Shown here: one piece after another, positions 34,201-44,784 of the stretch
Layout of the letters: each line of letters opens with the position of its first letter
Numbering within the stretch: position 1 is the first letter of the stretch
NCBI GenBank assembly: GCA_038503035.1
Contig: JAVSML010024709.1
Coordinates: forward strand, 708,684 to 772,683
From: Crocodylus rhombifer
Taxonomy: Eukaryota; Chordata; Crocodylia; Crocodylidae
Direction: 5' to 3'
Length of the DNA stretch: 64,000 bases
Made by a program: the position numbers and the translations under genes
Notes under the pieces: generated by a model
The model's database searches: none
Told to the model about the DNA's origin: nothing
The model's input: only the letters and a program-made list of their open reading frames with translations

Positions 34201-34460
34201 GCTTTGTACCAGACGTATGCTCAGTACTATAAAAAGCTTAGTTAGTATCCAAGAGGCAAAAATCAGCAAGCTATAGCCCCTAAATTGTATTTCTAGCCTT
34301 AGTAACATGTTGTTATGTTGGGAGGTGTTAATGCAGTGACTCTCAACCAGCATCCTGAGGTGTTCCAAGAACCTCTCAAGGGTGCCAGCACAATATTAGT
34401 ACTGTTAGGTTTGCAAGCCCATGCACATGATTCACAAAATAAACCCAGAGGGCGTGTTCA
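31228..34460. other. AT-rich stretch; inverted SINE-like scrap
   Basis: No gene recognised. About 32118-32225 (ATAAGGTCATATCTCTTTTA, TTATTGGACTGATTT, AGGTAAGCCTTTGGACACAG) is the inverted form of the tail word seen at 16436-16565. The rest is AT-rich and unassigned. Confidence 0.4.
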
Positions 34461-34463
34461 GAT

Positions 34464-34530
34464 TTCATAGACATCAGGGCTGGAAGGGACCTCGGGAGAT
34501 CATCGAGTCCAGCCCCCTGCCAGATGAGCG
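34464..34530 (-). mobile_element. CR1 3' end scrap
   Basis: Only the terminal 60 bases of a CR1: in plus orientation TTTCATAGACATCAGGGCTG through CATCGAGTCCAGCCCCCTGC. It is an extremely 5'-truncated insertion or a broken copy, almost identical to the end of the copy at 54078. Confidence 0.88.
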
Positions 34531-34539
34531 CTCGTGCTT

Positions 34540-34629
34540 CTTGCAGCGTTTCAAACCCCTTTGAGACGCTGCAAGACACATGTGCGGGAACAAAAAAACC
34601 TTTCCCATGCTGCATATTTGCAGCGTGGG
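34540..34629. repeat. Two tandem stem-loops with GCAGCG arms
   Basis: Stem 1: arms 34540-34555 (CTTGCAGCGTTTCAAA) and 34560-34575, 16 bp with one T/C difference, loop CCCC. Stem 2: arms 34604-34614 (CCCATGCTGCA) and 34619-34629, 11 bp with one difference, loop TATT. Both place the word TTGCAGCGT or its inverse in an arm. They begin 10 bases after the CR1 scrap. Confidence 0.75.
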
Positions 34630-34814
34630 GGCAAAATTAGACCCTGGATATCGAGGGGTCAAAAAAAAGTGTGCCATGGAACAGTGGGGCAAGGCACAGG
34701 TCAAGACTATGCCTGAAGGAAACCCGGGAGTCAATCCTCCAGGAGAGAAGCTCTGGTTTCTGGCCAGAGTGTCTCTGTGATGCTTCTGCTGCCCCCAGCG
34801 CTGTCAAGGGAAAG

Positions 34815-35010
34815 TCAGAGATGTGGGGTGGGGGGGGTAATGGGTGTGGGTGGGTGTGAGGAGTGGCAGGAGGATGTTGGGGGCTATGGGGAGTGGTGGG
34901 GGATGTCAGGGAGTGTCGGGTGATGTCACAGGCTATAGGGAGTGGAGGAGGATGTCAGTGGGTGTGGGGAGCAGCAGGGGGTGATGTCCCATATGTGGGT
35001 GGGTTCATGG
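34815..35010 (+). repeat. G-rich minisatellite
   Basis: Degenerate units around GGATGTCRGGGRGTGT and CTATRGGGAGTGG, with long G runs on the plus strand. G-quadruplex potential is evident from the spacing of G3-G6 runs. Confidence 0.6.
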
Positions 35011-35167
35011 TGGGGCTCGAGTGGGGGCTGCCACATGCCTGTCCCCCCAACCAGTCCCCACTGTCAAAGAAAAATCTTTGATTTCAGCTGCTGATGGCAA
35101 AAAGGTCAAAAGGTTAACATAACATATTTCATCATCATAGTTCCGTATTCAGCCCTCCCCCAGCTTA

Positions 35168-35700
35168 AATGTAAAATACATGCGCAGTCAATCTCGCATG
35201 AAACCTAAGAACACACAAAATCTGCTCACAGTCATAATTGGCAGTCCTGTAATTATTCAAGCCTGGTGTGTTGTGATTGGCTACCTGAAAACCTTTAATT
35301 TTGTAAAGATTTCCGCCTTCTGCGGAGACCTCCACGCACACCCAGGAGACAGTCAGCAATCTGGCCAGTCGCTGACCCCTCCCCACCTGCGGCAAAAAAA
35401 TGTCAGGTGTTGTATCCAATGTTGTTGACTCGTCCATTCTCACCAAGAGCTCACGAACGTCTTTAAACCGAAGTTACCTGTACGCTTTGCTGAAAATCTG
35501 AACCAAGCAGTTTATGATCTGTGCAACGAAAAAGCATCTGCAAGCTGAACTGAACTTCTCCTTTCTCACTGTGTAACCATGACTTCCTTCCTACACCGCA
35601 ACTCTTCTGTGGTGTAAGTAATAATAAATCTTTAACCAAAATGCATTTAAACTCCCTGACTCCTCTCGCTTTTCCACCTGTACGACCACCATATTGTACC
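35168..35700 (+). other. LTR-like sequence, class unknown
   Basis: CpG-bearing sequence starting TGTAAAATACATGCGCAGTC, with a GTGATTGGCT (CCAAT-like) word at 35273 and an AATAATAAATC poly(A)-like signal at about 35621-35631. This composition stands out from its AT-rich surroundings and resembles an LTR. No partner LTR, PBS or target duplication was found, so the call is weak. Confidence 0.3.
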
Positions 35701-35811
35701 CACGTCCAGCCGGTCGTGCTGACCCAGGCTCACAGGTCAAGGGTACACCGGTCCTCGGACATGACACCCACCACACCGTCAGCAGCAGGTAGCATGGCTG
35801 TGGCTCGGCTG

Positions 35812-35978
35812 CAGGCACAGCTGGCAGCAATGTGATGCTGTGTGACCTGGGCTCTGTACATGCTGATCAGATCTGGCCTCACCCACTAGTGCACAGCCTT
35901 GGATGGGCTGGATCAGGTCCATTCAGCATGTACAGAGCCCGGGTCACAAAGCGCTGCATTGCCACTTGCTGTGCCTGC
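35812..35978. repeat. Inverted repeat of about 65 bp arms
   Basis: GGCACAGCTGGCAGCAATG with CTGGGCTCTGTACATGCTGA at 35815-35871 is matched, as reverse complement, by GGCACAGCAAGTGGCAATGC with CGGGCTCTGTACATGCTGAA at 35912-35975. Identity is about 80% by eye. The spacer is about 40 bp. Confidence 0.65.
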
Positions 35979-36089
35979 AGCAGAGCCACAACCCTGTACA
36001 GCTCCGCTTCCCTGCTGCCACTGGCACTACAACTGCCAGGTGGTGGGGGCAAACATATGACAGCAGCCCCCACTCAAGCCCCTCCATAA

Positions 36090-36520
36090 AACGTGCAGCA
36101 AGACCCAACCTGGCCCAGCCTGGCACGGCTTGCTAGCCCAGAGCCATGCAGCTGGGAGGTGCCTCCTGGAACCGTACCACCTGGCCTTGCACCAAAACAA
36201 GATGCACAGCTACGGGAGGCACAGCTCCTGTACAAACACATGTTGAGGGCCAGCACCACTCATCAGGTTCCTGCTGCCATGGAACTGGCTTGGCTTGGCA
36301 TTGCAAGAGGCCCCAGTTCCAGCAGGACCCAGCTTGACTCGGCATGCTGTCCCTGAGCACTGCACTGGGTCCTGACACCATGGAAGTTGGCCCAGCCTGG
36401 CAGTACGAGATGCCCCAGCGATAGCAGGATCTGGCTTGGTTTGACACATGGTCCTCGTGAATGGTACCAGCCCCCAACAAGCAGCACAGGCAGCACTGGC
36501 TCTGAGCCACTCAGGGCCAT
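36090..36520 (+). repeat. Degenerate tandem repeat, about 97-bp unit
   Basis: Units begin CCATGGAACTGGCTTGGCTT (36278) and CCATGGAAGTTGGCCCAGCC (36379), and both continue with GCCCCAG and CAGGAYCYRGCTTG. GC-rich; the frames through it are open by chance. Confidence 0.45.
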
Positions 36521-36719
36521 GCTGAGCCATGCCACACCACAGGGGGGATGGCATCAGTGGGCTCCAAGCACACCACTCCTGCTACTTCTACAGGAGGTAA
36601 GTTGTGGGCCCCATTGCTGGGGGTTTGTGGCCTTGCAGGGTGGATGGTACCCTGCAGGGGTGGGATGTAACCTGCAGCGGGGTGCTTCATGTGCTGTGGG
36701 GGTGTTACACCCACCCCTC

Positions 36720-39180
36720 CTGAGCCATCCCCCCCCCTCTGGCCGGGCCCCAGAAGCTCCTAAGAGTGAGCTAGCCCTGAGCTGCTTGCTAGGGCAGCTT
36801 TTTATACTGCTGGAGCCAACACAGGACAGGTTTTTGTATTACTGGGGACAGCACAGGTACTGACCCCAGGCTCTAGCAACCCCTGGCTACAGATCCCAGA
36901 AGAGCTAGGCAGGGTTATTTTGCTCCAAGTGGCACAATTTGGCCCACACCAAAGTGCAAGTCTGAGCACATGTATTGATGCAAAAAGCCCTGGCTAAAAT
37001 TTGCACTGCTTCTATTTGAGCTGCTGCAAGCGCATGTGCCTTCATGTGTGAACACACCCAGAGATTTCACATAGGAATCCATAGTGCCAAATACATTCTT
37101 ACCTTTCTGACCTCTCTGCAATAGAAGAACGACTCTACTATTTTCTCATAATCAAGACATGAGTGAAAACTTAGAGCTGCCATTTTCTGAGGGTTGCTTT
37201 GAGTCTAATGAGGTTGAGAGCAACTAATGACTGCCATTAGTCACAGCTCTGACTGAAGGAAGTGGGCGTGTGAAGCATTCATGGTTTTTTTGTTTTGTTT
37301 TGTTTTTTTACAAATAGTATATTTGCTGTAAAATGCAGGTCTGGAAAGAGTTATTCACAAACCTGCATCAAATTCAGCAAATAGTTGCATCTAAAAAGGA
37401 GTGGGGGGAACACTTTAAATAATAAACTTATTTTGAAATGAAGTCAAACTAAAAACAGTTTAATTTGGTGCTAACACAAAATGGATTTTTGTGTTTCAGG
37501 GGTTTTTTGTTTGTTTGTTTCCCCATCCAACTGTTATTGGATGGGGAAAAAATAGAGCTATATGAATAACAGATATTTTTTTTAAGCAGTCTCTATCTAA
37601 CCATATTGTATTAGGTAATGGACAAACAGGGAAAAGGCATTAGAATTCCCAGAGTACAAGGCCCACAAAAGTCTCCTTTTTCCCAACCAGATGAGCAGAA
37701 GGAAACAAAACTTCCCCCAAATTTGGGGCCATCTTTTGGGAGGTCTCACTATGAGTAACCACGGCTGTTCTGCTCTATTCAAGTACTTGTATCCCACCCA
37801 GCACCATGGTCTAAATGTCTATTAGCTATGCTTAAATACAAGTGGCCCCTACCTGTCCCACATAAAGCCTACTCCATTCTTCTTAACAAAGGTAAAGAAT
37901 TATGGGTGCATTCATTTGTCATGAAGTGTCATATGCCTTCATTATCAAGAAAAGCCTGAAGCTACTCTTGAACCTGGAGCAAAATGCAATGAGAGTACAG
38001 GTGGTTCTTACTTCCTTTGGGAACGAGTACAATGGTCTAGAATCAATCAGTCTCCAAGAAAACTTTGTCCTGCACACTTTATTATTGACAGCCAGATTCA
38101 CTGTGCCCAAGCTTGACAACACATATCATCCAAAATATTTGAAGCAATATTTTAATATCCCACACTAAGATTTTAAGAGCTTTGAAGATGTGGATCAAGA
38201 TCTTGAATTTAACAGGTTTTTTTCTGAAAGAAGCCAATGCAGTAAGGGTAGGACAGGTATGATCTGCTCTTAGATTCTTGAAGAGGTGCAAAGCTCACAA
38301 AGTTGCACCTCTTAGGAAGTTGGCAAAGCAACAGACCTGTGGCCACACATCCTTCAGCAGAGAGAAGTGGCCACAGGTACCTCCACAGAAGTGCTCCCCC
38401 TGTCTCTGCTATTGCTGGATTCATATCTCATTAAAACTTGTGCTTGTATCTTGAAGGAGTAGAGGATGATAGGGAGAACAAAAGAATCAAGTGGCACCAT
38501 TTTCTCTCTGCCAGTTAAAAACAGTGTTTTTTACATTCTTCTTATAGCACAAATATTTGCTCCTCTAAACAATATTTTTCCTATATTAGACAAACAAAAA
38601 TCGAATAAACCAAAAGTGTTAGAAGCCCCCTCCAGAAACTTCATTTCCAAATCAAGCACACACAGTATGAACATAGAGAAGCCTTGTGAAAGTGTGCTCT
38701 CTACCAATTCTGGCACTGAAAAGCTGTCAAGTAATAACAATTATCTATCATCCAGCAGGCTGGATTTGATCTGGTGACCTTAGAGCAGAAAGCTTTATTT
38801 TCTATTACTAGGCCTTTCATCCATTTAATCCCCTCATGATTTGGGACAAAGTCTGTTAATCTTTAGTCACTTCAACCAGCTCTTTAGTTTCCCTAATTAT
38901 GAATTCAGTAAGATTTACTTTGCATTGGCTATGTGACAGCCACCTGTACCACATTACGCTGACACAAAGACATATCTGGTAAGAATCCCTGAATGACATT
39001 GATTTCAGTGGAAGATCTTTAAAGATAGTAACATTAAATTACAAAGGTCAGGTGATTTGACCTGGGAACTTTGACATGTAAGTATCTATATAAACTTAGA
39101 AAGTACAGACACCTGCCTTTGTTAAAGTGTTATATTTCCATTTTTTGTTTGAACTCCATTGAAGGAAAAGATAAGGCTTT
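36720..39180. other. No gene recognised; small hairpin at 37.5 kb
   Basis: AT-rich from 36.9 kb on, with short chance frames. A perfect 13-bp stem lies at 37518-37530 and 37537-37549 (TTTCCCCATCCAA, loop CTGTTA). No gene or repeat family was identified. Confidence 0.45.
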
Positions 39181-39224
39181 TAGGACACAATCTTAAAAAA
39201 AAAAAAAATGCACCTACTTTCCAG

Positions 39225-39850
39225 GCTTAAAAGTGGCATGTAGAGGGAGTTCATTGGTTTCAAGCAGGGGCAGCATTGGGGGAGAGGGGCTATAGACACC
39301 CCAAAATTTGCCTTAGCCCCCCCCATAGCCACCCCTCCCATTACTCCCCTGTCCAAGCCCCCCAGCTTCTCCCTAGGCCACCACCGCCCAACCCATGCAG
39401 TTGAGCCTGCCCTGCTCCTGCCTGCAGAAGTGTGGTGCTCCCAGATTGGCCTGGCGCAGCGTGGCCCACAGGGTCTGTGTCCCACCTTTGTCTACAAAGC
39501 CCCCCTAATTTCCTGTCTAGCCCCCCTCAGCCCCCCTTCCCCCTGACCAGGAAGAGCTTGGCACCGCCCCGGCTCCAACTATTGCCCACTTTCTAGGAGT
39601 CTACCACATGCTTCAGGGTAAAAATCAGGGTAGAAGCACATCTAGCTACTTTTCTGAAAATGGAAATAGTAATCTCGGGCTAGGCGATTGGAAAGGATGG
39701 TTGCTTTTAGAGACTAACTGATTCAGAGGCATGACCTTTCATAGGTAACAACCTACTTCATTAGATGCCACTTGAAGAGGAACACAAGTTCTCTCTTCTA
39801 GCTCCTTTTGTTTCCTCCCAGTGTTGGTGCCTGCAGGTTTCTCTACATAC
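39225..39850. repeat. C-rich block followed by inverted SINE-like scrap
   Basis: 39240-39580 is a C-rich, low-complexity block of AGCCCCCC words, probably a decayed repeat. 39690-39790 reads AGAGACTAACTGATTCAGAG, GCATGACCTTTCATAGGTAA, CAACCTACTTCATTAGATGC. This is the inverse of the dispersed word at 22822-22870 and part of a repeat common in reptile genomes as I recall. Confidence 0.45.
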
Positions 39851-40181
39851 ATTTTTTTAACTCAAGTTTATGACCAGTTAAGTTAGTTCATTTGTCCATA
39901 ATAATCCAGACAGACAGTCTCCAAACATGCATGTTCTAGATGCACAAACAGGTCAGCTTATTTAAGATAACTGGGAATCCATTTAGTCAGGTGAAAAACT
40001 TTTACCTCAGAGAAGGTCTTTACTTTGAAAGCTAAGTATATCTGTACCTTATGTTAGCTCAGACATGGTAATTAACTTGAGGTAAAATCTCTGAGTCAGT
40101 AGTTCTGGAGCTGAGTTAATGTCCCTGGCTCTCACAGGCCACCCAGCAGGACTCATTGCCTCGTTAGCCACACCTGCCTGG

Positions 40182-40221
40182 CCCCCCCCCCCCCCCCCCC
40201 CCCCCGCCCCCCCCCCCCCCC
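40182..40221 (+). repeat. Poly-C tract, 39 of 40 bases
   Basis: C24, one G at 40206, then C15. Such a tract can form an i-motif (or G-quadruplex on the other strand) and is prone to slippage and sequencing error, so the exact length is doubtful. Confidence 0.9.
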
Positions 40222-40393
40222 ATCTGGTAGTTCCAGCCCAACTAATGAGCCAGTTGGCCACCGGTAGGGCCTGACTGCCTGGTGAGGAGAGCAGCCTCCA
40301 CCTTTAATCCTACTTTTTGCAGCAGATGCAAGCTAGCTAGCAGTTCTTTTGAGCAGTCTGCTCTAGTAAACCTTTTGGAGCCTGTACTCAGGG

Positions 40394-40949
40394 TGTGTGT
40401 AGACAAAAGGTGGGCCCTAAATTGAAGCAGTGGTTTTTTAAAAACACCACTTCAATTTAGGGCCCTTTAAACCCCCATGTCGTGCACACACCCAAACTTA
40501 CCCACCTCTCTGGCAGCGGGGAGGGCGAGCTACCAGCAGGCAGAGCAGTCCCTGGGCTGGGGAGGAGGTGGCACCCACCCACTTGGGTGGTCCTGGGGGG
40601 CACCTCAGCCACAGAGGGAAGCACCGGGCCCCCCGTGTACCTCAGGTAGGCAGGCTCCAGGGAAAAAAGGCAGAGCCTGCCTTCCCAGGCTGCTGCCAGA
40701 CTGCCTGCATGGGCCTCCTGCAGATCCATTTTGCTGCATGGAGCCCGGTGCTTCACTCCTCAGAGGAGTTTTAGTTTGCTGCACCCCAAGTTATTTAAGG
40801 CACATTACACTGCTGAATTTGCTACAGTAGCTAGAATTATCGTGCAATACATCATCGACGCATGCAAACACCAATGCCATTAAAGCAGTGCAAAAGCATT
40901 TAATCTGCTTTAAAGTGTTGTACACACATGCCCCTCATTTGTCTATACA
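40394..40949. mobile_element. MITE-like element, TGTRTAGACAAA ends
   Basis: The left end, TGTGTAGACAAAAGG, is mirrored on the right by TGTATAGACAAATGAGG (reverse complement). Just inside the left end a hairpin at 40412-40438 and 40441-40465 pairs GGGCCCTAAATTGAAG with its inverse. The middle is GC-rich without a coding frame that I trust. It resembles family A in its terminal TGTvTAkACA word. Confidence 0.5.
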
Positions 40950-40954
40950 TGGCC

Positions 40955-42530
40955 ATAGGTCTTTGGTTCTTGAACCTCCTTGTCACTGTTTCTGGGTTTG
41001 GGGGGAGGGGTGGGTTGTTTTGTTTCTGGATATTCTGCTTGATCAGACAGCTTTGTCTTTGGTTCTTAGCTCACTTGAACTTTGGCTCTGACATCCTGAC
41101 ATACCCTGACATCAGCTGAGTCTTTCAGCTCATTCTGACTTCGGCAGCAACTTCTGACTCTTGAATTTTATTTTGGCCTGAAATTTGGACTCTGCCTTGG
41201 TTTCCCTTAGATTCTCATAACTTGGCTCTGATCCTTGAACGTGGCCTGAAGCTTGGCTCCTGCCCTTCCCTAGATTAATATTAAGCTAGACTGCCCGTGG
41301 TTCAGTTGCTACAGTTAACTCCCCCACAGTCTTTGACCTGGGTTTAGATGCGACTTCCAGCTGTTAGCCAATGTGGCAACTGCAAGCCTTTTTTCCCCTG
41401 ATGAAGACAAGGACTTGATGACCTCTCCTGGCAATTCAGATAATTTTCTGAAATTAATGCAGAGGAGGAAAACAAAAATATTGGAGGCTGGATACTAAGA
41501 AAAGCGTGTTTTAGTTTGTTTCAAACTATTTCCCATAAAATTATTACTAGTAATTATCTTAAATAATGGAAAGACTACCTGAGGCTGTGGAAATACTTTA
41601 TAGATAATCATAAACCCATCTATGTAATCTTTTTTTTTTTTTTTTTTTAAATAGACTTTGCTTTTTAAAATTCATTTATTCTTTCTTCATAAGTCATAGC
41701 CTCTAACAGTTCCATATCATTGTCATCCTTCCTTGGATTCCATCCAGTCTATCACTTTTTTTTTTTTTTAAACTAGAGTCCAGATCTGTTCTCACTGCTC
41801 CCAAATGTAACTTAAGCAAAGTTGCATGAAGCAGAATTACTTTTCTGTCCTTACATGTCAGACCCTATTTATGTATCCCAGTAAAGAACCTGCATTCTGC
41901 AACTTCATCACATTGTGAGTGCCTGTCTAATTTGTTGTCTATTACCCTCAGGTCTTTCTCTATATTACTGCACTTTAAAACTCGTGATTAGGTAACTAGG
42001 CCTTACATAAAAATAACTGACCTAAATCAGCCCTCTCAGGATTTCAAGAGTTTAGACAAATCATCTCCCAGTCAAACAGAATGTCTCTCTTCTCTGTGAT
42101 CTCTACCTCCTTTCAGTAACTCTACAGCTGGGCACATATGTCTCCATTACTTCACCACATGTTTTTGATAACCCTGTTGTAACTGCCTCCCAAAAGATGC
42201 TGTTGCTCTTGGTTGGGAGGGAACAAGAGAGAAGAGGTGCGGCTATCAGCATCATTTGCTCTCTGTTTCAGTTTCTCCTAGAGTAGTATGAAAAGGAAAA
42301 GATAATTGTCCAGGATAAGTACATATAGAAGTCCACTTGTTCTTCATGTTTCCTACTGCAACCAGGATTTGTTTTTGTCCCCAAATCACAACTTGCATGA
42401 CATATTTCTATCAAAAATAGCTAACTGGAACATTTCTTTACCATCTCGCGTTCTCTCCATAAACTTGCATTCAACCTTCATGAGGAAAACCTTCACTTTT
42501 TCTGGATAACACGAGCCTCTAACTTATCGG
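40955..42530. other. No gene recognised; two poly-T runs
   Basis: Contains T runs at about 41631-41648 and 41757-41770, and TGGCTCTGA/TTTGGCTCT words at 41060-41260. Otherwise unassigned. Confidence 0.4.
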
Positions 42531-42536
42531 TTTGGC

Positions 42537-43861
42537 TAAGTACAGACATTCAAAAAGCCTGAGCCTGAATTGATTCAATCTTTGCAGGTTAGTCTAACCT
42601 GTGTAGACTGAACCGATTTGCAAGCAAATAGACATTCACTTTTGATTCGGGAAATACAGCCACATGCCTGCAGTGGCTCATGCTGGAAGTTGAGGGGCAG
42701 GGTCCTAAAACAAGCCCTCCCTTGCCTTCAGCAGCAGCTGCAAGGCTGGAGGGAAGCGGGGCGGGGAGGCCCTGGGCAGGCTTCTGAGTATGATTGGAGA
42801 GGGGTTTAAAATCCCCCACCCTAGCTTCAGGGACTCCAGCCAGGGTGTGTCGGGGTGGGGGTAGGCAGGGGGGGAGCAGCCCTTGTCAGGTTTGTCCCCA
42901 AGGGCGGCATGGCCAGACACCAGCCAGGGCAGCACCTCAGGTGAAGAGTGGGATTAAATTTCCCTGTCTCCCCTCTCTCTCTCACCAGCACCGGGACCCT
43001 AGCTGGGGTCTTCCCAGCCTTCCACCCCACACTGGCCAGTTACATGGCAGGGGGCATGGCCAGAGCTGGGCCAGGCAGGGAGAGGGGGAGACAGGGGAGT
43101 TTAATCCCCCTCCATGCCTCCCTCTGCCTGAGGAGCTGCCTGGGCCAACTCCAGCTACACCCCCTGCCATACAAACAGCCAGCAGGGGGGAAGCCAGGCC
43201 TGCCTCAACCGGGATCTGCATGCTGATGGGAGAGATGGGAGACAGAGGAGTTTAATCCCCGCCTCTGCCCCTTCTTCACCTCAGGTGCTGCCCAGGCGGG
43301 GTCTGGCTATGCCCCTCACTGTCAGAGTGGTGAGTAGGGGAGAAAGCTGGGCAGACCCAGGCTGGGGTCCAGTGTGGGTAGGAGAAGAGAGGCAGAAGGG
43401 TTTAATCACTCTGCCCCGGAGCCTGCTAGCCCACAACCCCACTCCAGCAGGGAGAAGAGTCTGGCAGGGGCTGCTCTGCCCCTGCCAGGCAGACCAGGCT
43501 GTGCCAGCCAGGTTTCCTACCCCCAACTCCTTCTCAGCCAGCCTTCACTGCTCAGGCTAGGGAACAGAGGGGCAGGGCCAACCCTGCTTTGCTAAACAAA
43601 CAGCACAGCCCAGGGCTACAAAGCATGCTTGGATGCTGGGTAACTCTGATTAAACTTGAACTAGGAAGGGGTCTGGGACAGAAGTTCCATAAATCAGTTT
43701 GACCTAAATCAGTTAAGTCTGATACTACATTCAACCAGGTTTATCTTAAACCAGTTTCAACTGTTTTTAAACCAGTTTATGTACACTGAACTTCTGTTCT
43801 ATTACAGGTTTAAACCAGTTTTCGATCACTTAAACCACTTTATGTGTAACTTCTGTCCCTA
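42537..43861. mobile_element. Composite palindromic element, family D, copy 2
   Basis: Same block order as 26370-27272: TACAGACATTCAAAAAGCC, CCTGAATTGATTCAATC, GTCTAACCTGTGTAGAC, CACATGCCTGCAGTGG, a longer GC-rich middle (about 42700-43600), GGAAGGGGTCTGGGACAGA and a TTAAACCAGT-rich end. The middle contains repeated words such as GAGTTTAATCCCC and GGAGAGAGGGGGAGACAGGG-like sequence, probably internal tandem duplication. This copy is about 420 bp longer than copy 1. Confidence 0.6.
43674..43861. repeat. GGGACAGAAGTT inverted-repeat module
   Basis: Left end GGGACAGAAGTTCCATAAAT; right end as reverse complement GGGACAGAAGTTACACATAA. It is the sister of 27084-27272, but both of its ends share AAGTT and ATAAA where the sister has ACATT and ACAAA. 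Confidence 0.7.
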
Positions 43862-43864
43862 GTC

Positions 43865-44780
43865 TTTATGGAAACATTTACAACAGTAATGCCAACTCTC
43901 ATGACCAAAAAAATCATGAGAGTTCCAATTTCCAAATAATTTCAGAAAATTATCTGAATTGCACTTACATTTGGGAAGCATAGATCAGGCAAAAAAAAGC
44001 CAATCCAATCTAACTCAGTTCACTTGAGGAGGAGTATTATGTAGATCAGGCTAACCCTTGCCTTAGCTAACCTAACGTGTGTACACATTCAGAGCACAGC
44101 CCCAGGGCTGGAAAAAAACAGGTGCTCACCCCAGCCCTGGGGCTGTACCATCCCTATCCCCACCTCAAACCTGACAGCTTTTTTTAGACCCCTGACCACC
44201 TACCCTGGCCTATCCCTTGCACTGCAGGCAGGCTGACCCCTGCAAGAGTCTACAAATGCCTCCAAATGCAGGTATTTCTGTTTCTTTTCAGAAGCTTATG
44301 AGCAGCAGTGAAACTGTTAGGAAAGTTAATTTCATTGTGTTGGTATTTAAAAGTCAGATTCTGGAGTATTTCATAAAGGAGGATCAAAAAATAAATATAA
44401 CTGATGCTGGTTTGGGTAGAAGAAACTCTATTCCTTCTTCCCCTCACAGCAGCCATTGAAATCAGGAGCAGCATGGAAAGACAACTATTTTCTCTCTTCC
44501 AGGAGCTTAGGTAGATGTGCCACAGGTGAAGGGAAAGCATGTTGTAAGTGGAGGTTTGGGAATTTCTGACAAGCATGCTACGAGTCCCAGGAAGCTGTGC
44601 ATCTTCAGTGTCCCTCTCCCCATTAACCTTTCTACTTACTGGCAATGAGGCAAATATATATATTTTTAATTTCATAGTCTTCCACTTCTTTTAGTGGGGA
44701 ATGAAGCAAGTTCCACACAAAAAAATATACATTACCATATCAATTAGTTTACAATCTGAAACTGGACATTAGACAACAGC
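43865..44780. other. No gene recognised; 10-bp hairpin at 43.9 kb
   Basis: ACTCTCATGA and TCATGAGAGT form a perfect stem at 43895-43904 and 43914-43923. The rest is unassigned. Confidence 0.4.
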
Positions 44781-44784
44781 TGGA

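Noticed and set aside
36093..36863. Overlapping frames of 85-158 residues on both strands
   Set aside because: They lie in a GC-rich degenerate tandem repeat with low stop frequency. No domain and no plausible start were found.
42794..43560. 153-residue and neighbouring frames
   Set aside because: They fall in the GC-rich middle of the palindromic element of family D, where repeated Pro/Gly-rich words keep frames open by chance.
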